A stretch of 39,455 nucleotides of DNA from Acidobacteriota bacterium (lineage in GTDB: Bacteria; Acidobacteriota; Thermoanaerobaculia; Thermoanaerobaculales; Sulfomarinibacteraceae): contig JAJDNM010000096.1 in NCBI GenBank assembly GCA_022340665.1, positions 1 through 39,455 on the forward strand, in the 5' to 3' direction. Each line of letters starts with the position of its first letter. Within the stretch, counting starts at the first letter, position 1. The notes beneath the pieces are model-generated. The model searched no databases, had not been told where the DNA came from, and saw only the letters and a list, made by a program, of their open reading frames with translations. Made by a program: the position numbers and the translations under genes. Positions 9,499 to 17,751 of the stretch are shown here, piece by piece.

Positions 9499-10883
9499 TC
9501 GAGAGTTTCCGCAATATCTTCGCGATCCCGGACCTTCGCAAGCGGGTGCTCTTTACCTTTGCTCTGCTCGCGGTGTACCGGCTCGGCGCCTTCATCCCGA
9601 TTCCTGGCATCGACCCGGTAGCAATCGCCGAGTTCACCAAGGCGGCAGAAGGCACCGTGCTCGGATTCCTGAACCTGTTCTCGGGCGGTGCGCTCGGGCG
9701 CATGACGGTCTTCGCGCTCGGCATCATGCCCTATATTTCATCCTCGATCATCCTCCAGCTTCTGACCGTCGTGTGGCCGTACCTCGAGAAGCTGTCAAAG
9801 GAGGGCGAGCTCGGCCGACGCAAGATCACCCAGTACACGCGCTACGGCACCGTCGTCCTGTCGGTGATCCAGTCGCTTGGCATCTCGTTCTTCCTCGAGC
9901 GGACGACCGCCCCGGGCGGTGCGCCGCTGGTGCCGGAACATTTTCAGGGATGGGGCTTCCGCCTCCTGACGGTTCTGACCCTGACCACCGGAACGGCGTT
10001 CGTCATGTGGCTCGGCGAACAGATCTCGGAGCGTGGCATCGGCAACGGTATTTCCCTGATCATCTTTGCCGGTATCGTAGTCGGTTTGCCGGCGGCGATC
10101 TTCAACACGATCACCGACGTCAAGACCGGCGCGCTCAACATCATCACGGTTGTTCTGCTGGTGATATTCATGATCGTGGTTGTGGCCGCGATCGTCTACA
10201 TGGAACGGGCTCAGCGGCGAATACCCATCCAGTACGCCAAACGCGTGGTCGGGCGCCGAGTCTATGGCGGGCAAAGCACCTACCTGCCGCTGCGCATCAA
10301 CACCGGCGGCGTGATTCCGGTGATCTTCGCCGCCTCGATCATGTCCTTCCCGCAGACCCTCGGGCAGATGATCGACAACCGCTGGCTGCAGAAGATTACG
10401 GAGGCGCTGGCCTGGGGCGAGCCGATGTACAACCTTGTGTACTTCCTCGCGATCATTTTCTTCTGCTACTTCTACACGTCGATCATCTTCAACCCGGAGG
10501 ATACGGCCGAGAACATGCGCAAGTACGGTGGGTTCATACCTGGAATCCGACCAGGCAAGCCGACCGCCGAGTTCATCGACAAGGTCCTCACTCGCATTAC
10601 CCTGGTGGGTGCCGTCTACCTCGCGCTGGTCGCGATCCTGCCGGAGATCCTGATCGCCGGCTTCAAGGTTGCGACGATTCCGGTCATCGGACCGACACTG
10701 GACGCCATCTTGCCGAGCTGGTTCACCGAGGGTCTCGGGGTCAAGTTCTTCTTCGGCGGCACCTCGCTCCTGATCGTCGTCGGCGTTGCCATGGACACGG
10801 TCCAACAGATCGAATCGCAGCTTGTGATGCGTCATTACGACGGGTTCATGCGCAAGGGTAGAGTTCGCGGGAGGCGTGGTTAA
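9495..10883 (+). CDS. secY: Preprotein translocase subunit SecY
   Basis: SecY forms the protein-conducting channel of the inner membrane with SecE and SecG. The 462-residue product has ten hydrophobic segments as expected. Recognisable parts are the N-terminal [20 protein letters not shown], the plug-region [20 protein letters not shown], the loop [19 protein letters not shown] and the cytoplasmic C5 loop [20 protein letters not shown]. It starts at GTG, overlapping rplO by 4 bases, and is followed directly by map without an intervening adk. Confidence 0.98.
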   Translation: MIESFRNIFAIPDLRKRVLFTFALLAVYRLGAFIPIPGIDPVAIAEFTKAAEGTVLGFLNLFSGGALGRMTVFALGIMPYISSSIILQLLTVVWPYLEKLSKEGELGRRKITQYTRYGTVVLSVIQSLGISFFLERTTAPGGAPLVPEHFQGWGFRLLTVLTLTTGTAFVMWLGEQISERGIGNGISLIIFAGIVVGLPAAIFNTITDVKTGALNIITVVLLVIFMIVVVAAIVYMERAQRRIPIQYAKRVVGRRVYGGQSTYLPLRINTGGVIPVIFAASIMSFPQTLGQMIDNRWLQKITEALAWGEPMYNLVYFLAIIFFCYFYTSIIFNPEDTAENMRKYGGFIPGIRPGKPTAEFIDKVLTRITLVGAVYLALVAILPEILIAGFKVATIPVIGPTLDAILPSWFTEGLGVKFFFGGTSLLIVVGVAMDTVQQIESQLVMRHYDGFMRKGRVRGRRG

Positions 10884-10887
10884 TTTC

Positions 10888-11652
10888 ATGATCTGCCTCA
10901 AATCCGAACGCGAGCTGGAGACCATGGACAGGGCCAACCGCCTCGTCCACGAGGTTCTCCAGGCCGTCGAGGCCGCAGCCGGGCCGGGCATCTCGACCGG
11001 CGAGCTGGACAAGCTTGCCGAAGGGATGATCCTGGAGGCTGGCGGTGAACCGGCATTCAAGGGTTATCGAGGCTACCCCGCGACACTCTGCACTTCTGTC
11101 AACGATGTCATCGTCCACGGCATCCCCAACGGGAAGAACCGACTCCAAAACGGAGATCTCGTGAGCATCGACTGTGGCGTTCTGCTCGATGGTTATTACG
11201 GAGACTCCGCAGTGACCTTCGGGATCGGCGCCATTGAGCAAGAGGCGCAACGCCTGATGGACGTCACCCGGGTGTGCCTTGCGGACGCGGTGTCCGCGGT
11301 GCGACCCGATGGCCGGTTGGGTGATGTTGGAGCTGCGGTTCAGCAGCGGGCCGAGGCGGCTGGTTTCGGCGTCGTGCGCGAGTTCGTCGGGCACGGCATC
11401 GGGCGCTCGCTGCACGAAGAACCGCAGGTGCCGAACTACGGCAAGGCGGGCCACGGACAGAAGCTCAAGCCGGGACTCGTGATTGCGATCGAGCCAATGA
11501 TCACGGGCGGTTCGTGGCGAGTGAAGATTGATGACGACGGCTGGACAGCAAGGACGGAAGACGGTAGACTCGCAGCCCATTTTGAGTGCTCGGTGGCGGT
11601 CACTCCTGACGGTCGTCGTGTGCTCGGATCCGAGGAGTTTTTGAATGCCTAA
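10888..11652 (+). CDS. map: Methionine aminopeptidase, type I
   Basis: This cytosolic enzyme removes the initiator methionine from nascent proteins using two metal ions. The five metal ligands are visible, numbered from the ATG at 10888: D95 (SIDCG), D106 (YYGDSAV), H169 (GHGIGR), E202 (IEPM) and E233 (HFECS); H78 in VIVHGIP is the conserved second histidine. Length is 254 residues, typical of the short type Ia form. A GTG at 10876 would overlap secY and add four residues, but it sits one base from the GGGAGG sequence, so I prefer the ATG. It overlaps infA by 8 bases. Confidence 0.96.
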   Translation: MICLKSERELETMDRANRLVHEVLQAVEAAAGPGISTGELDKLAEGMILEAGGEPAFKGYRGYPATLCTSVNDVIVHGIPNGKNRLQNGDLVSIDCGVLLDGYYGDSAVTFGIGAIEQEAQRLMDVTRVCLADAVSAVRPDGRLGDVGAAVQQRAEAAGFGVVREFVGHGIGRSLHEEPQVPNYGKAGHGQKLKPGLVIAIEPMITGGSWRVKIDDDGWTARTEDGRLAAHFECSVAVTPDGRRVLGSEEFLNA

Positions 11653-11863
11653 GGAAGAGGCGATCGAAGTGGTGGCCACTGTGGTCGAACCCTTGCCCAA
11701 CGCGATGTTCCGCGTCGAGCTTGAAAACGGCCACGAGGTGCTGGCCCACATCTCGGGCAAGATGCGCAAGCACTTCATTCGCATCCTTCCGGGCGACAAA
11801 GTTCTGGTGGAGCTCTCTCCGTACGATTTGACGAGAGGGCGCATCGTGTATCGATACAAATAG
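11645..11863 (+). CDS. infA: Translation initiation factor IF-1
   Basis: IF-1 is an OB-fold protein that occupies the A site during initiation. The 72-residue product has exactly the usual length and contains [40 protein letters not shown] and the end [11 protein letters not shown]. The start lies within the last codons of map. The neighbours map and rpmJ are the usual ones. A slightly unusual acidic start (MPKEEAIEV) replaces the common MAKEE form. Confidence 0.97.
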   Translation: MPKEEAIEVVATVVEPLPNAMFRVELENGHEVLAHISGKMRKHFIRILPGDKVLVELSPYDLTRGRIVYRYK

Positions 11864-11874
11864 GGAGGACGACA

Positions 11875-11988
11875 ATGAAAGTTCGTCCATCGGTCAAGAA
11901 AATGTGTGCGAAATGCAAGATCATCCGCCGCAAAGGCGTGGTCAGGGTGATCTGCGAGAACCCGAAGCACAAGCAACGGCAAGGCTGA
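11875..11988 (+). CDS. rpmJ: 50S ribosomal protein L36, zinc-binding
   Basis: L36 is the smallest large-subunit protein. The 37-residue product reads [20 protein letters not shown] and continues to a basic end. The zinc ligands C11, C14, C27 and H32 are all present, so it is the C+ form. A GGGAGG sequence precedes the ATG by 7 bases. It sits between infA and rpsM, as in most bacteria. Confidence 0.97.
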   Translation: MKVRPSVKKMCAKCKIIRRKGVVRVICENPKHKQRQG

Positions 11989-12003
11989 TCGGGGAGGTAT
12001 CTG

Positions 12004-12384
12004 GTGGCACGAATTGCAGGCGTTGATCTGCCGGCCGGCAAAAGAGTCGAGATCGGCCTCACATATATCTATGGTATCGGTCGCACCCGCGCCAAGAAGA
12101 TCCTCGAAAAGGCCAAGGTCGAAGAGGGGATCAAGGTCAAGGACCTCTCCGAGGCCGAAGTTCTGGCGATCCAGCAGGTGATCCAGAACGAGGGTGGCGT
12201 CGAGGGTGATCTCCGCCGGGAGGTCGCCATGAACATCAAGCGCCTGATCGAGATCGGGAGCTATCGAGGCATCCGGCATCGCCGTGGGCTTCCGGTTCGT
12301 GGCCAGCGAACCCACACCAATGCACGCGGCCGCAAGGGCCCGCGTCGTCAGGCTGTCGCCGGCAAGAAAAAAGTCTCGAAATGA
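12004..12384 (+). CDS. rpsM: 30S ribosomal protein S13
   Basis: S13 forms intersubunit bridges and contacts the P-site tRNA. The product has 126 residues and starts at GTG, giving [20 protein letters not shown], with the helix-two-turns-helix region [14 protein letters not shown] and the tRNA-contacting tail [24 protein letters not shown] lies upstream. The stop codon directly abuts a long palindrome that separates it from rpsK, which is unusual because these genes are normally adjacent. Confidence 0.97.
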   Translation: MARIAGVDLPAGKRVEIGLTYIYGIGRTRAKKILEKAKVEEGIKVKDLSEAEVLAIQQVIQNEGGVEGDLRREVAMNIKRLIEIGSYRGIRHRRGLPVRGQRTHTNARGRKGPRRQAVAGKKKVSK

Positions 12385-12548
12385 AACTTGAGATGTGCAA
12401 TTCTCGCCGGCGATCTGTACCAATCTCCCGTGCTCTGAGCACTCGCGCCAGTGCTCGACATACCTCTGGGTATGCCTCCGCCTGTCGCGAGCACCAGAAC
12501 ATCGAGATCTTGGCACATATCATCCGGCAGAATCGCACATCTCAAGTT
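12385..12548. repeat. Long imperfect palindrome (REP/MITE-like) between rpsM and rpsK
   Basis: This 164-base segment starts with AACTTGAGATGTGC (12385-12398) and ends with its exact reverse complement GCACATCTCAAGTT (12535-12548). Inside, the arms continue to pair imperfectly (ATTCTCGCCGG against CCGGCAGAAT, TGTACCAA against TTGGCACA, CTCGCG against CGCGAG). A small hairpin CATACC-TCTG-GGTATG lies at the centre (12459-12474). The whole segment could fold as one hairpin in mRNA or a cruciform in DNA. It encodes no convincing protein. It follows the rpsM stop directly, and the rpsK ribosome-binding site (AGGAG) lies just beyond its right end. Form and size resemble palindromic non-autonomous elements; no target duplication is obvious. 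Confidence 0.75.
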
Positions 12549-12566
12549 GAGAGCAGGAGCTGAATC

Positions 12567-12962
12567 ATGGCAAAGGAAAAGAAAGGTGGGCGGAAGCCGC
12601 GTCGGGAGCGCAAGAACGTGCCCCATGCAGTCGCCCATATCCACGCCACCTTCAACAACACGATTGTGACCTTCGCCGACCCGGGCGGTGGCACGCTGTG
12701 CTGGTCGTCCGGTGGTCGGATCGGCTACAAGGGCTCGCGCAAGGGGACACCGTACGCGGCCCAGCTGGCTGCGAAGTCGGCGGCCGAACAGGCCCAGGAT
12801 CAAGGTGTGCGCTCGGTTGAAGTGTTGGTGAAAGGTCCGGGCCCGGGCCGGGAATCGGCGATCCGTGCAGTGGCGGCGAGCGGGCTCGACATCAGGAGCA
12901 TCCGCGACCTCACGCCGATCCCGCACAACGGTTGCCGTCCGCGCAAACGGCGCAGGGTTTAG
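12567..12962 (+). CDS. rpsK: 30S ribosomal protein S11
   Basis: S11 lies on the platform of the small subunit near the mRNA exit. The 131-residue product contains [59 protein letters not shown] and the terminal [13 protein letters not shown], with the Asn-Gly site often converted to isoaspartate in the family. The ribosome-binding AGGAG lies 8 bases upstream. A 182-base gap with a palindrome separates it from rpsM. Confidence 0.98.
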   Translation: MAKEKKGGRKPRRERKNVPHAVAHIHATFNNTIVTFADPGGGTLCWSSGGRIGYKGSRKGTPYAAQLAAKSAAEQAQDQGVRSVEVLVKGPGPGRESAIRAVAASGLDIRSIRDLTPIPHNGCRPRKRRRV

Positions 12963-12977
12963 AGGAAGAGGTAGAAG

Positions 12978-13607
12978 ATGGCACGATACAGAGGACCGGT
13001 TTGTCGACTGTGCCGCCGAGAGGGCATGAAGCTGTTCTTGAAAGGCGAGCGCTGCTACAAGGAGAAGTGTGCGATCGAGCGGCGTAACGCGCCCCCCGGC
13101 CAGCATGGGATGGGCCGCCGCCGCAAGGTTCGGGCCTACGGTCTGCAGCTTCGGGAGAAGCAGAAGCTGCGCCGCATCTACGGGCTCCTCGAGGGCCAGT
13201 TCCGACGCACCTTTGATGAAGCGAACAGGCGCAAGGGCGTGACCGGCGAGACCCTCCTCCAGCTTCTCGAGCTGCGCCTCGACAACGTCGTCTACTCACT
13301 CGGGTTCGCCACCTCCCGCACCCAGGCGCGCCAACTGGTCCGTCACGGCCACATCTCGGTCGACGGCCGCCGCGTCAATATCCCCTCATTCCGGGTCCGT
13401 CCTGGCATGGAGATCAGCGTGCGCGAGAAAAGTCGCAAGAACACTCACATTTCGGAAGCCCTCGAGTTCGCCCAGGGTCGCGGCATTCCGCCCTGGTTGG
13501 AGCTCGATGCAGGTGTATTCACCGGCAAGGTCCTCGAAAACCCGGCGCGCGAGGACATTCGCTTCCCGATCCAGGAGCAGCTCATCGTCGAGCTCTATTC
13601 TCGTTAA
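12978..13607 (+). CDS. rpsD: 30S ribosomal protein S4, zinc-binding form
   Basis: S4 initiates small-subunit assembly and often regulates the alpha operon. The 209-residue product is full length. Its N-terminus has C9, C12, C26 and C31 (CRLC...ERCYKEKC), a zinc-ligand set of the C+ form. The S4 RNA-binding domain is visible in [20 protein letters not shown] and [31 protein letters not shown] region precedes the ATG. It lies between rpsK and rpoA, where autoregulatory coupling is common, but no S4 target pseudoknot was identified. Confidence 0.97.
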   Translation: MARYRGPVCRLCRREGMKLFLKGERCYKEKCAIERRNAPPGQHGMGRRRKVRAYGLQLREKQKLRRIYGLLEGQFRRTFDEANRRKGVTGETLLQLLELRLDNVVYSLGFATSRTQARQLVRHGHISVDGRRVNIPSFRVRPGMEISVREKSRKNTHISEALEFAQGRGIPPWLELDAGVFTGKVLENPAREDIRFPIQEQLIVELYSR

Positions 13608-13619
13608 GGTGGAGGCTGC

Positions 13620-14582
13620 ATGATCTGGCAGGATTTCCAACACCCGACACACGTAGAGATCGAAGAGGAGGGATTCGGTCCCACCTTCGGTCGTTTCTTC
13701 GCACAGCCCTTCGAGCGCGGTTGGGGCACGACCCTCGGCAACAGCCTGCGGCGAGCCCTGTTGTCTTCGATTCCGTCGGCCGCGATTACGGCGGTCAAGA
13801 TCGAAGGCGCGGACCACGAGTTTTCCGCTGTCCCGGGTGTTGTCGAGGACGTCACCGACATCATTCTCAATCTGAAGAAGATTCCGCTCAAGATTCATGG
13901 TCAGGGACCCGCATTCCTGACACTCGAAGCCAAGGGTGCGGGAGAGATCACGGCCGGTCAGTTTGCCGGTTCTTCCGAGGTCGAGGTGATCGACCCGGAC
14001 GTTCACGTGGCCACTCTTTCGGCCGACGGCAAGCTCAAGATGACCGTGCGCGTGGCGAAGGGCCGCGGCTATGTGCCGGCCGAAGAGAATCAAAGCGACG
14101 ACCTCGACGTCGGCTTCATCCCGGTCGACTCGGCGCATTCGCCGGTGAGAAAGGCCAACTTCCGGGTCGAGATGGCGCGTTTCGGGCGCATGACCAATTA
14201 CGAACGTCTGATTCTCGAGGTCTGGACCAACGGCACCATCGCGCCGGAAGAGGCCCTCAGTCAGGCCGCCCAGCTGGTACAGGGCCACATGGAGATTTAC
14301 ACCTCGCTGGCCGAGGTCGAGGAATCGCCGGTGGCGATGGTTGAGGAGCCGGAAGCCGAGGAAGAGGACAGTATCCTCGATGCGTCCATCGAGACGCTGG
14401 AGCTCTCGATCAGGTCCATGAACTGTTTGAAGAACGCCAACATCCGGACTCTGCGCGATCTCGTGAGCCGCTCCGAGAGGGAGATGGTAGAGATCCGCAA
14501 CTTCGGAGAGAAATCCCTCAAAGAGGTGCGTTCGAAGCTCGAGGTTCTCGGCCTCGGCTTTGGCATGAACCTCGATCTGTAG
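13620..14582 (+). CDS. rpoA: DNA-directed RNA polymerase subunit alpha
   Basis: RpoA dimerises to scaffold RNA polymerase and contacts activators and UP elements through its C-terminal domain. The product is 320 residues. The N-terminal domain shows GFGPTFGRFFAQPFERGWGT then TLGNSLRRALLSSIPSAAIT, the usual assembly motif. After a short acidic linker (about residues 235-255), the CTD contains ELSIRSMNCLKNANIRTLRD and EMVEIRNFGEKSLKEVRSKL. A GGTGGAGG sequence precedes the ATG. Length and domains are complete. Confidence 0.98.
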   Translation: MIWQDFQHPTHVEIEEEGFGPTFGRFFAQPFERGWGTTLGNSLRRALLSSIPSAAITAVKIEGADHEFSAVPGVVEDVTDIILNLKKIPLKIHGQGPAFLTLEAKGAGEITAGQFAGSSEVEVIDPDVHVATLSADGKLKMTVRVAKGRGYVPAEENQSDDLDVGFIPVDSAHSPVRKANFRVEMARFGRMTNYERLILEVWTNGTIAPEEALSQAAQLVQGHMEIYTSLAEVEESPVAMVEEPEAEEEDSILDASIETLELSIRSMNCLKNANIRTLRDLVSRSEREMVEIRNFGEKSLKEVRSKLEVLGLGFGMNLDL

Positions 14583-14598
14583 AAAGCGGGAGACCGAG

Positions 14599-15279
14599 AT
14601 GCGACATCGAGTTCGCGGCCGCAAGCTGGGCCGCACGACCGCCCATCGCAAGGCGCTGTTCAGGAATCAGCTGACGGCCCTGTTCACCCATGACCGGATC
14701 GTCACGACCCTGCCCAAGGCCAAGGAGCTGCGTCCGTTGGCAGAACGCATGGTCACCCTCGCCGGGACCGGAACCCTGCCGGCGCGGCGCAAGGTCCTGA
14801 CAATGGTTCCCGACAAGGAGGTGGTGAGCCGCCTCTTCGACGAGATCGCGCCCCGTTTCAGTGATCGCCCGGGCGGCTACACGCGCATCATGCGCCTCGG
14901 CCGTCGTCGCGGTGACGGTGCCGAGTTGGCGATCATCGAGTTCGTTGACTACGAGCTTGCCGATCATGAAGAGGGCGGTGCGTCGTCCAAACCCTCTCTG
15001 ATGGATCGCGCCAAGGGCGTGTTCGGCGGTGGAGCCAAGAAGGACGCTGTCGAGGACGAACCGACGACCGCTGAAGAGGAGGCCGAGGAGATCGCCGAGC
15101 CGGCTGCCGACGAGGGCGAGCCGGAGGTCGAGGCGGCAGATGCTGCCGAAGCGGTCGAAGAAGAACCGGCCGAGGTGGTGCCCGAAGACGAGCCGGAAGC
15201 CAAGGCCGACGAGCCCGCTGAAAAGCCCGCATCCGAAGCGGAGCCTGCCGAGGCGGACGAAGAGAAGAAGGACGACTGA
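14599..15279 (+). CDS. rplQ: 50S ribosomal protein L17 with long acidic C-terminal extension
   Basis: L17 lies at the polypeptide exit side of the large subunit. The first ~118 residues are a normal L17: MRHRVRGRKLGRTTAHRKAL, then FTHDRIVTTLPKAKELRPLA and YTRIMRLGRRRGDGAELAII. The protein then continues for roughly 105 more residues: a short amphipathic piece (SLMDRAKGVFGGGAKKD) followed by a tail of mainly Glu, Ala, Pro, Asp and Val ending in DEEKKDD. Typical L17 ends near residue 120-130, so this is nearly double length. It is the last gene of the operon and is followed 25 bases later by an intrinsic terminator. The tail's function is unknown. Confidence 0.96.
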   Translation: MRHRVRGRKLGRTTAHRKALFRNQLTALFTHDRIVTTLPKAKELRPLAERMVTLAGTGTLPARRKVLTMVPDKEVVSRLFDEIAPRFSDRPGGYTRIMRLGRRRGDGAELAIIEFVDYELADHEEGGASSKPSLMDRAKGVFGGGAKKDAVEDEPTTAEEEAEEIAEPAADEGEPEVEAADAAEAVEEEPAEVVPEDEPEAKADEPAEKPASEAEPAEADEEKKDD

Positions 15280-15304
15280 AGTCGCCTCAATCCGAAATCA
15301 TCGA

Positions 15305-15332
15305 CGCCGCAGCATTTCGCTGCGGCGTTTTT
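15305..15332 (+). terminator. Rho-independent terminator of the ribosomal superoperon
   Basis: A 9-bp perfect stem (CGCCGCAGC, loop ATTTC, GCTGCGGCG) is followed by five T residues. It lies 25 bases after the rplQ stop and at the point where transcription meets the convergent MBL gene. On the opposite strand the stem is not followed by a T-run, so its action as a terminator for the minus-strand gene is weaker. Confidence 0.9.
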
Positions 15333-15348
15333 CATCTGGAACTGGCGC

Positions 15349-16737
15349 TCAGAGGGTGATCGTGTCTCCCAGCTCCGGGATTTCCGAGTCCCAATCGAAC
15401 TCGTGTTTGAGCCGTTCGGCGAACGCCTGCTGAGCGTCGTACTCACCGTGGATCAGCACGACTCTTTCCGGATCCCGTTGGCGGCGCCCGAGCCACAGAA
15501 TGAGCTCCCCGGCGTCGGCATGAGCCGACAGCCCGGTGATCTGCGAGATGTGGGCCTTTACCGGAATCCACTCGCCGTGGATCTTGATTTCCTCTTCGCC
15601 TTCTATCAGGCGGCGGCCTTTGGTCCCCTCGGCCTGATAGCCGGTAAAGAGTACGGTGTTCTTCTCGTCTGGCAGGCGCAGTTTGAGGTGGTGGAGGATG
15701 CGGCCGCCGGTGACCATGCCCGAGGCCGAGATGATGATGGCCGGCCCGGATAGGGAGTTGAGCTTTCGCGACTCTGCCGATGACGGGGTGACCTGAAGGG
15801 TGGGAGGAAAGATCGGGTTCTCGTGGTTGGCGAAGAAATGCTGCATCTCGGTGTCGTGTTCGGCCACGTACCGTGTGTAGAGAGCGGTCGCCTCGATGCC
15901 CATCGGGCTGTCGAGATAGATCGGAATCTGCGGGATATCGCCGTCGACCATGAGCTCATGCAGCAGGTACAGGATCTCCTGGGTGCGGTCGATGGCGAAA
16001 GCCGGGATGATGATCACACCTCCGCGGTCGATTCCGGCGCGCACCTCGTCGCCGAGCACCACGCGGGGCTCCTCGTCCCCGTGAAACCGGTCCCCGTAGG
16101 TCGTCTCGACGAAGAGCACATCGGAGCCCGGGTAAGGTTGCGGCTCGTGCAGGATCGGGATGCCGTAACGCCCGACATCACCCGAGAAATAGATTGTCTT
16201 CTTCTCGCCTCCCGCTACCTTCGTCTCCAGCTCGATCGCCGCCGCGCCGAGGATGTGTCCCTGCCGGTGATAACGGAAACGGATACCCGGGCGGAGCTCG
16301 TGCCAGTGGTCGAAGGCGGCTGACTCGAGCAGCTTGAGGGCGGCGCGGGCGTCGGCCATGCGGAAGAGCGGTAACGCGGGTTTGTGCTTCGAGTATCCCT
16401 TCTTATTGGCGTATCGCGCCTCCTCCTCGTTGATATGAGCCGCGTCCGGCAGAAGAACGCCGAGCAGGGCTCGGGTCGGCGGTGTGCAGAAGACCGGACC
16501 CTCGAAGCCCTGCCGGCACAGACGGGGCAGATAGCCCGAGTGGTCGATGTGGGCATGGGTCAGAACGACCGCGTCGATGGTGTGCGGTGGGACCGGCAAC
16601 TTCTTCCAGTTGAGCTGGCGGTACCTGGCCGGGCCCTGGAAGAGTCCGGAGTCGATCAGAATGCGGAAGTTCTTCCATTCCAGCAGATATTTCGATCCCG
16701 TCACGCATCGACCCGCCCCGAGCACTGTGATTTTCAT
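15349..16737 (-). CDS. Beta-CASP metallo-beta-lactamase ribonuclease
   Basis: This is a 462-residue MBL-fold protein of the beta-CASP RNA-processing family (like Thermus TTHA0252 and the CPSF73 group). The N-terminal MBL domain has the metal motif H61-A-H63-I-D65-H66 (THAHIDHSGY). The beta-CASP insert is shown by IDRTQEILYLLHEL, FLPTL-like and SASGMVTGGRILHHLK segments, and the C-terminal part has ITGLSAHADAGELILWL and VVLIHGEYDAQQAFAERLK. I chose the ATG at 16737 because GGAGG lies 5 bases upstream and the family starts there; the open frame continues 13 codons further. It is predicted to cut or trim RNA. It is convergent with rplQ and divergent from the next gene. Confidence 0.92.
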   Translation of the reverse strand: MKITVLGAGRCVTGSKYLLEWKNFRILIDSGLFQGPARYRQLNWKKLPVPPHTIDAVVLTHAHIDHSGYLPRLCRQGFEGPVFCTPPTRALLGVLLPDAAHINEEEARYANKKGYSKHKPALPLFRMADARAALKLLESAAFDHWHELRPGIRFRYHRQGHILGAAAIELETKVAGGEKKTIYFSGDVGRYGIPILHEPQPYPGSDVLFVETTYGDRFHGDEEPRVVLGDEVRAGIDRGGVIIIPAFAIDRTQEILYLLHELMVDGDIPQIPIYLDSPMGIEATALYTRYVAEHDTEMQHFFANHENPIFPPTLQVTPSSAESRKLNSLSGPAIIISASGMVTGGRILHHLKLRLPDEKNTVLFTGYQAEGTKGRRLIEGEEEIKIHGEWIPVKAHISQITGLSAHADAGELILWLGRRQRDPERVVLIHGEYDAQQAFAERLKHEFDWDSEIPELGDTITL

Positions 16738-16800
16738 GAAACCTCCGTCAGCTATCCTACCGCGACCAACCAGCACCGGTCTCCGATCCCGATTCCTCCT

Positions 16801-16824
16801 GTCGAGCCGTCGAGCCGTCGAGCC
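16801..16824. repeat. Tandem 8-bp repeat (GTCGAGCC x3) in divergent intergenic region
   Basis: Three exact copies of GTCGAGCC occur head to tail, followed by GTAGC. They lie in the 178-base space between the divergent beta-CASP RNase gene and the small protein gene at 16916. I saw no clear -10/-35 pair there; the repeat could be incidental or an operator-like array. Confidence 0.6.
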
Positions 16825-16915
16825 GTAGCACGAGCCCCTTGAATTGCGGATGCAGTCGATGCTGGACGCACGACCGATTTCAACCTAGAATGTCTCCCTA
16901 CCGAGGAGGTCAGCA

Positions 16916-17407
16916 ATGGCGACAAAGAAGAAAACGGTCGATGAAGCCATCGAAGAGGTTGCGGACAAGGCGACCGGCGGTGGTTTGAACGAGGTCAAGG
17001 CATCTCTTGCCAAAGCCCAGGAATCGATGGAGAGCGCCAAGTCCACGATGCAGGTCGCGTTGGGAAAGGCGAAGGACACAGCGGTCTCCGGCGCCGAGCA
17101 GACGAAGGTATATCTGGAGGAGGCCAAGCATTACCTCGCCGAAGCGCGGGAGAAGATGGGCGTCCTGGCATCAAAATCTCGCGAGCAGGCGGAGATCCTC
17201 TACTCCAAGTCCAAGGACCAGTACGACGTTCTGTCGGTGAAAGCCAAAGACGTGTACGGCAAGGCGAGGACGAAGGTCGCCGAGGTCGACTTCAAGCAAA
17301 AGGGCGACGAGGTCGTCGAGTATGTCCGAACCAACCCGGGCAAGGCGATCCTGATAGCGCTCGCCCTCGGGTTCATCGTCGGATATGCCACCCGGCCGCG
17401 TGACTGA
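16916..17407 (+). CDS. Small helical protein with C-terminal membrane anchor (ElaB/YqjD/DUF883-like)
   Basis: The 163-residue product is almost entirely Ala/Lys/Glu-rich helix (about residues 5-135), likely a coiled coil, and ends in one hydrophobic segment with small-residue spacing (KAILIALALGFIVGYATR) and a short basic tail. This layout matches the ElaB/YqjD/DUF883 class of tail-anchored proteins, which in E. coli can attach ribosomes to the inner membrane in stationary phase; homology here is inferred from architecture only. An excellent GAGGAGGT ribosome-binding sequence precedes the ATG. It forms a likely pair with the next small gene. A YtxH-like stress protein is an alternative. Confidence 0.75.
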   Translation: MATKKKTVDEAIEEVADKATGGGLNEVKASLAKAQESMESAKSTMQVALGKAKDTAVSGAEQTKVYLEEAKHYLAEAREKMGVLASKSREQAEILYSKSKDQYDVLSVKAKDVYGKARTKVAEVDFKQKGDEVVEYVRTNPGKAILIALALGFIVGYATRPRD

Positions 17408-17427
17408 TTGAGCGGGGGTGTGACCAG

Positions 17428-17718
17428 ATGGTAGACATCGAAATCGATGACGAGCGTGACGATCTGATCGACGGTCTGAGTTCGGCGCGGGGAATCGACG
17501 CCGACTCGATTCTCGATTCTCTCGTGCCGCAATCCATCGACTGGCGGGAGACCGTCAGCCGTCATCCGTTCGGGTCGGTTGCATGTGTCGGTCTTGTCGG
17601 CTACCTGGTCGGTCGAACCAAAGGTGCGACCATCATGGCCGGTGTGACGGCGGCCCTTTCCGCAGGAATCATGCGTCAGCTGTCAGACGTCTTCGAGGGT
17701 GATTTCTTCGATTTCTGA
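17428..17718 (+). CDS. Small hypothetical membrane protein
   Basis: The 96-residue product starts with an acidic N-terminus (MVDIEIDDERDDLIDGL), then has a Gly/Ala/Val-rich stretch around residues 50-80 (FGSVACVGLVGYLVGRTKGA followed by TIMAGVTAALSAGIM) that could form one or two short membrane passes, and an acidic end (EGDFFDF). I do not recognise a family. It starts 20 bases after the upstream tail-anchored protein and is probably in one transcript with it and perhaps the histidine kinase downstream. The similar size and GxxxG-type glycine spacing suggest both may act at the membrane together. Confidence 0.65.
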   Translation: MVDIEIDDERDDLIDGLSSARGIDADSILDSLVPQSIDWRETVSRHPFGSVACVGLVGYLVGRTKGATIMAGVTAALSAGIMRQLSDVFEGDFFDF

Positions 17719-17751
17719 TCCGGGTCCCGACACTGATCCGGGGTGCTGCCC

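Noticed and set aside
9795-11060. A minus-strand open frame of about 421 codons over secY and map
   Set aside because: It is antisense to well-recognised secY and map and its product has no known motif. It is explained by the high GC content and codon bias of the coding strand.
12381-12563. A short open frame of about 60 codons across the rpsM-rpsK palindrome
   Set aside because: It lies wholly inside the inverted repeat, has no recognisable domain and its start overlaps the rpsM stop. The palindrome explains the sequence better.
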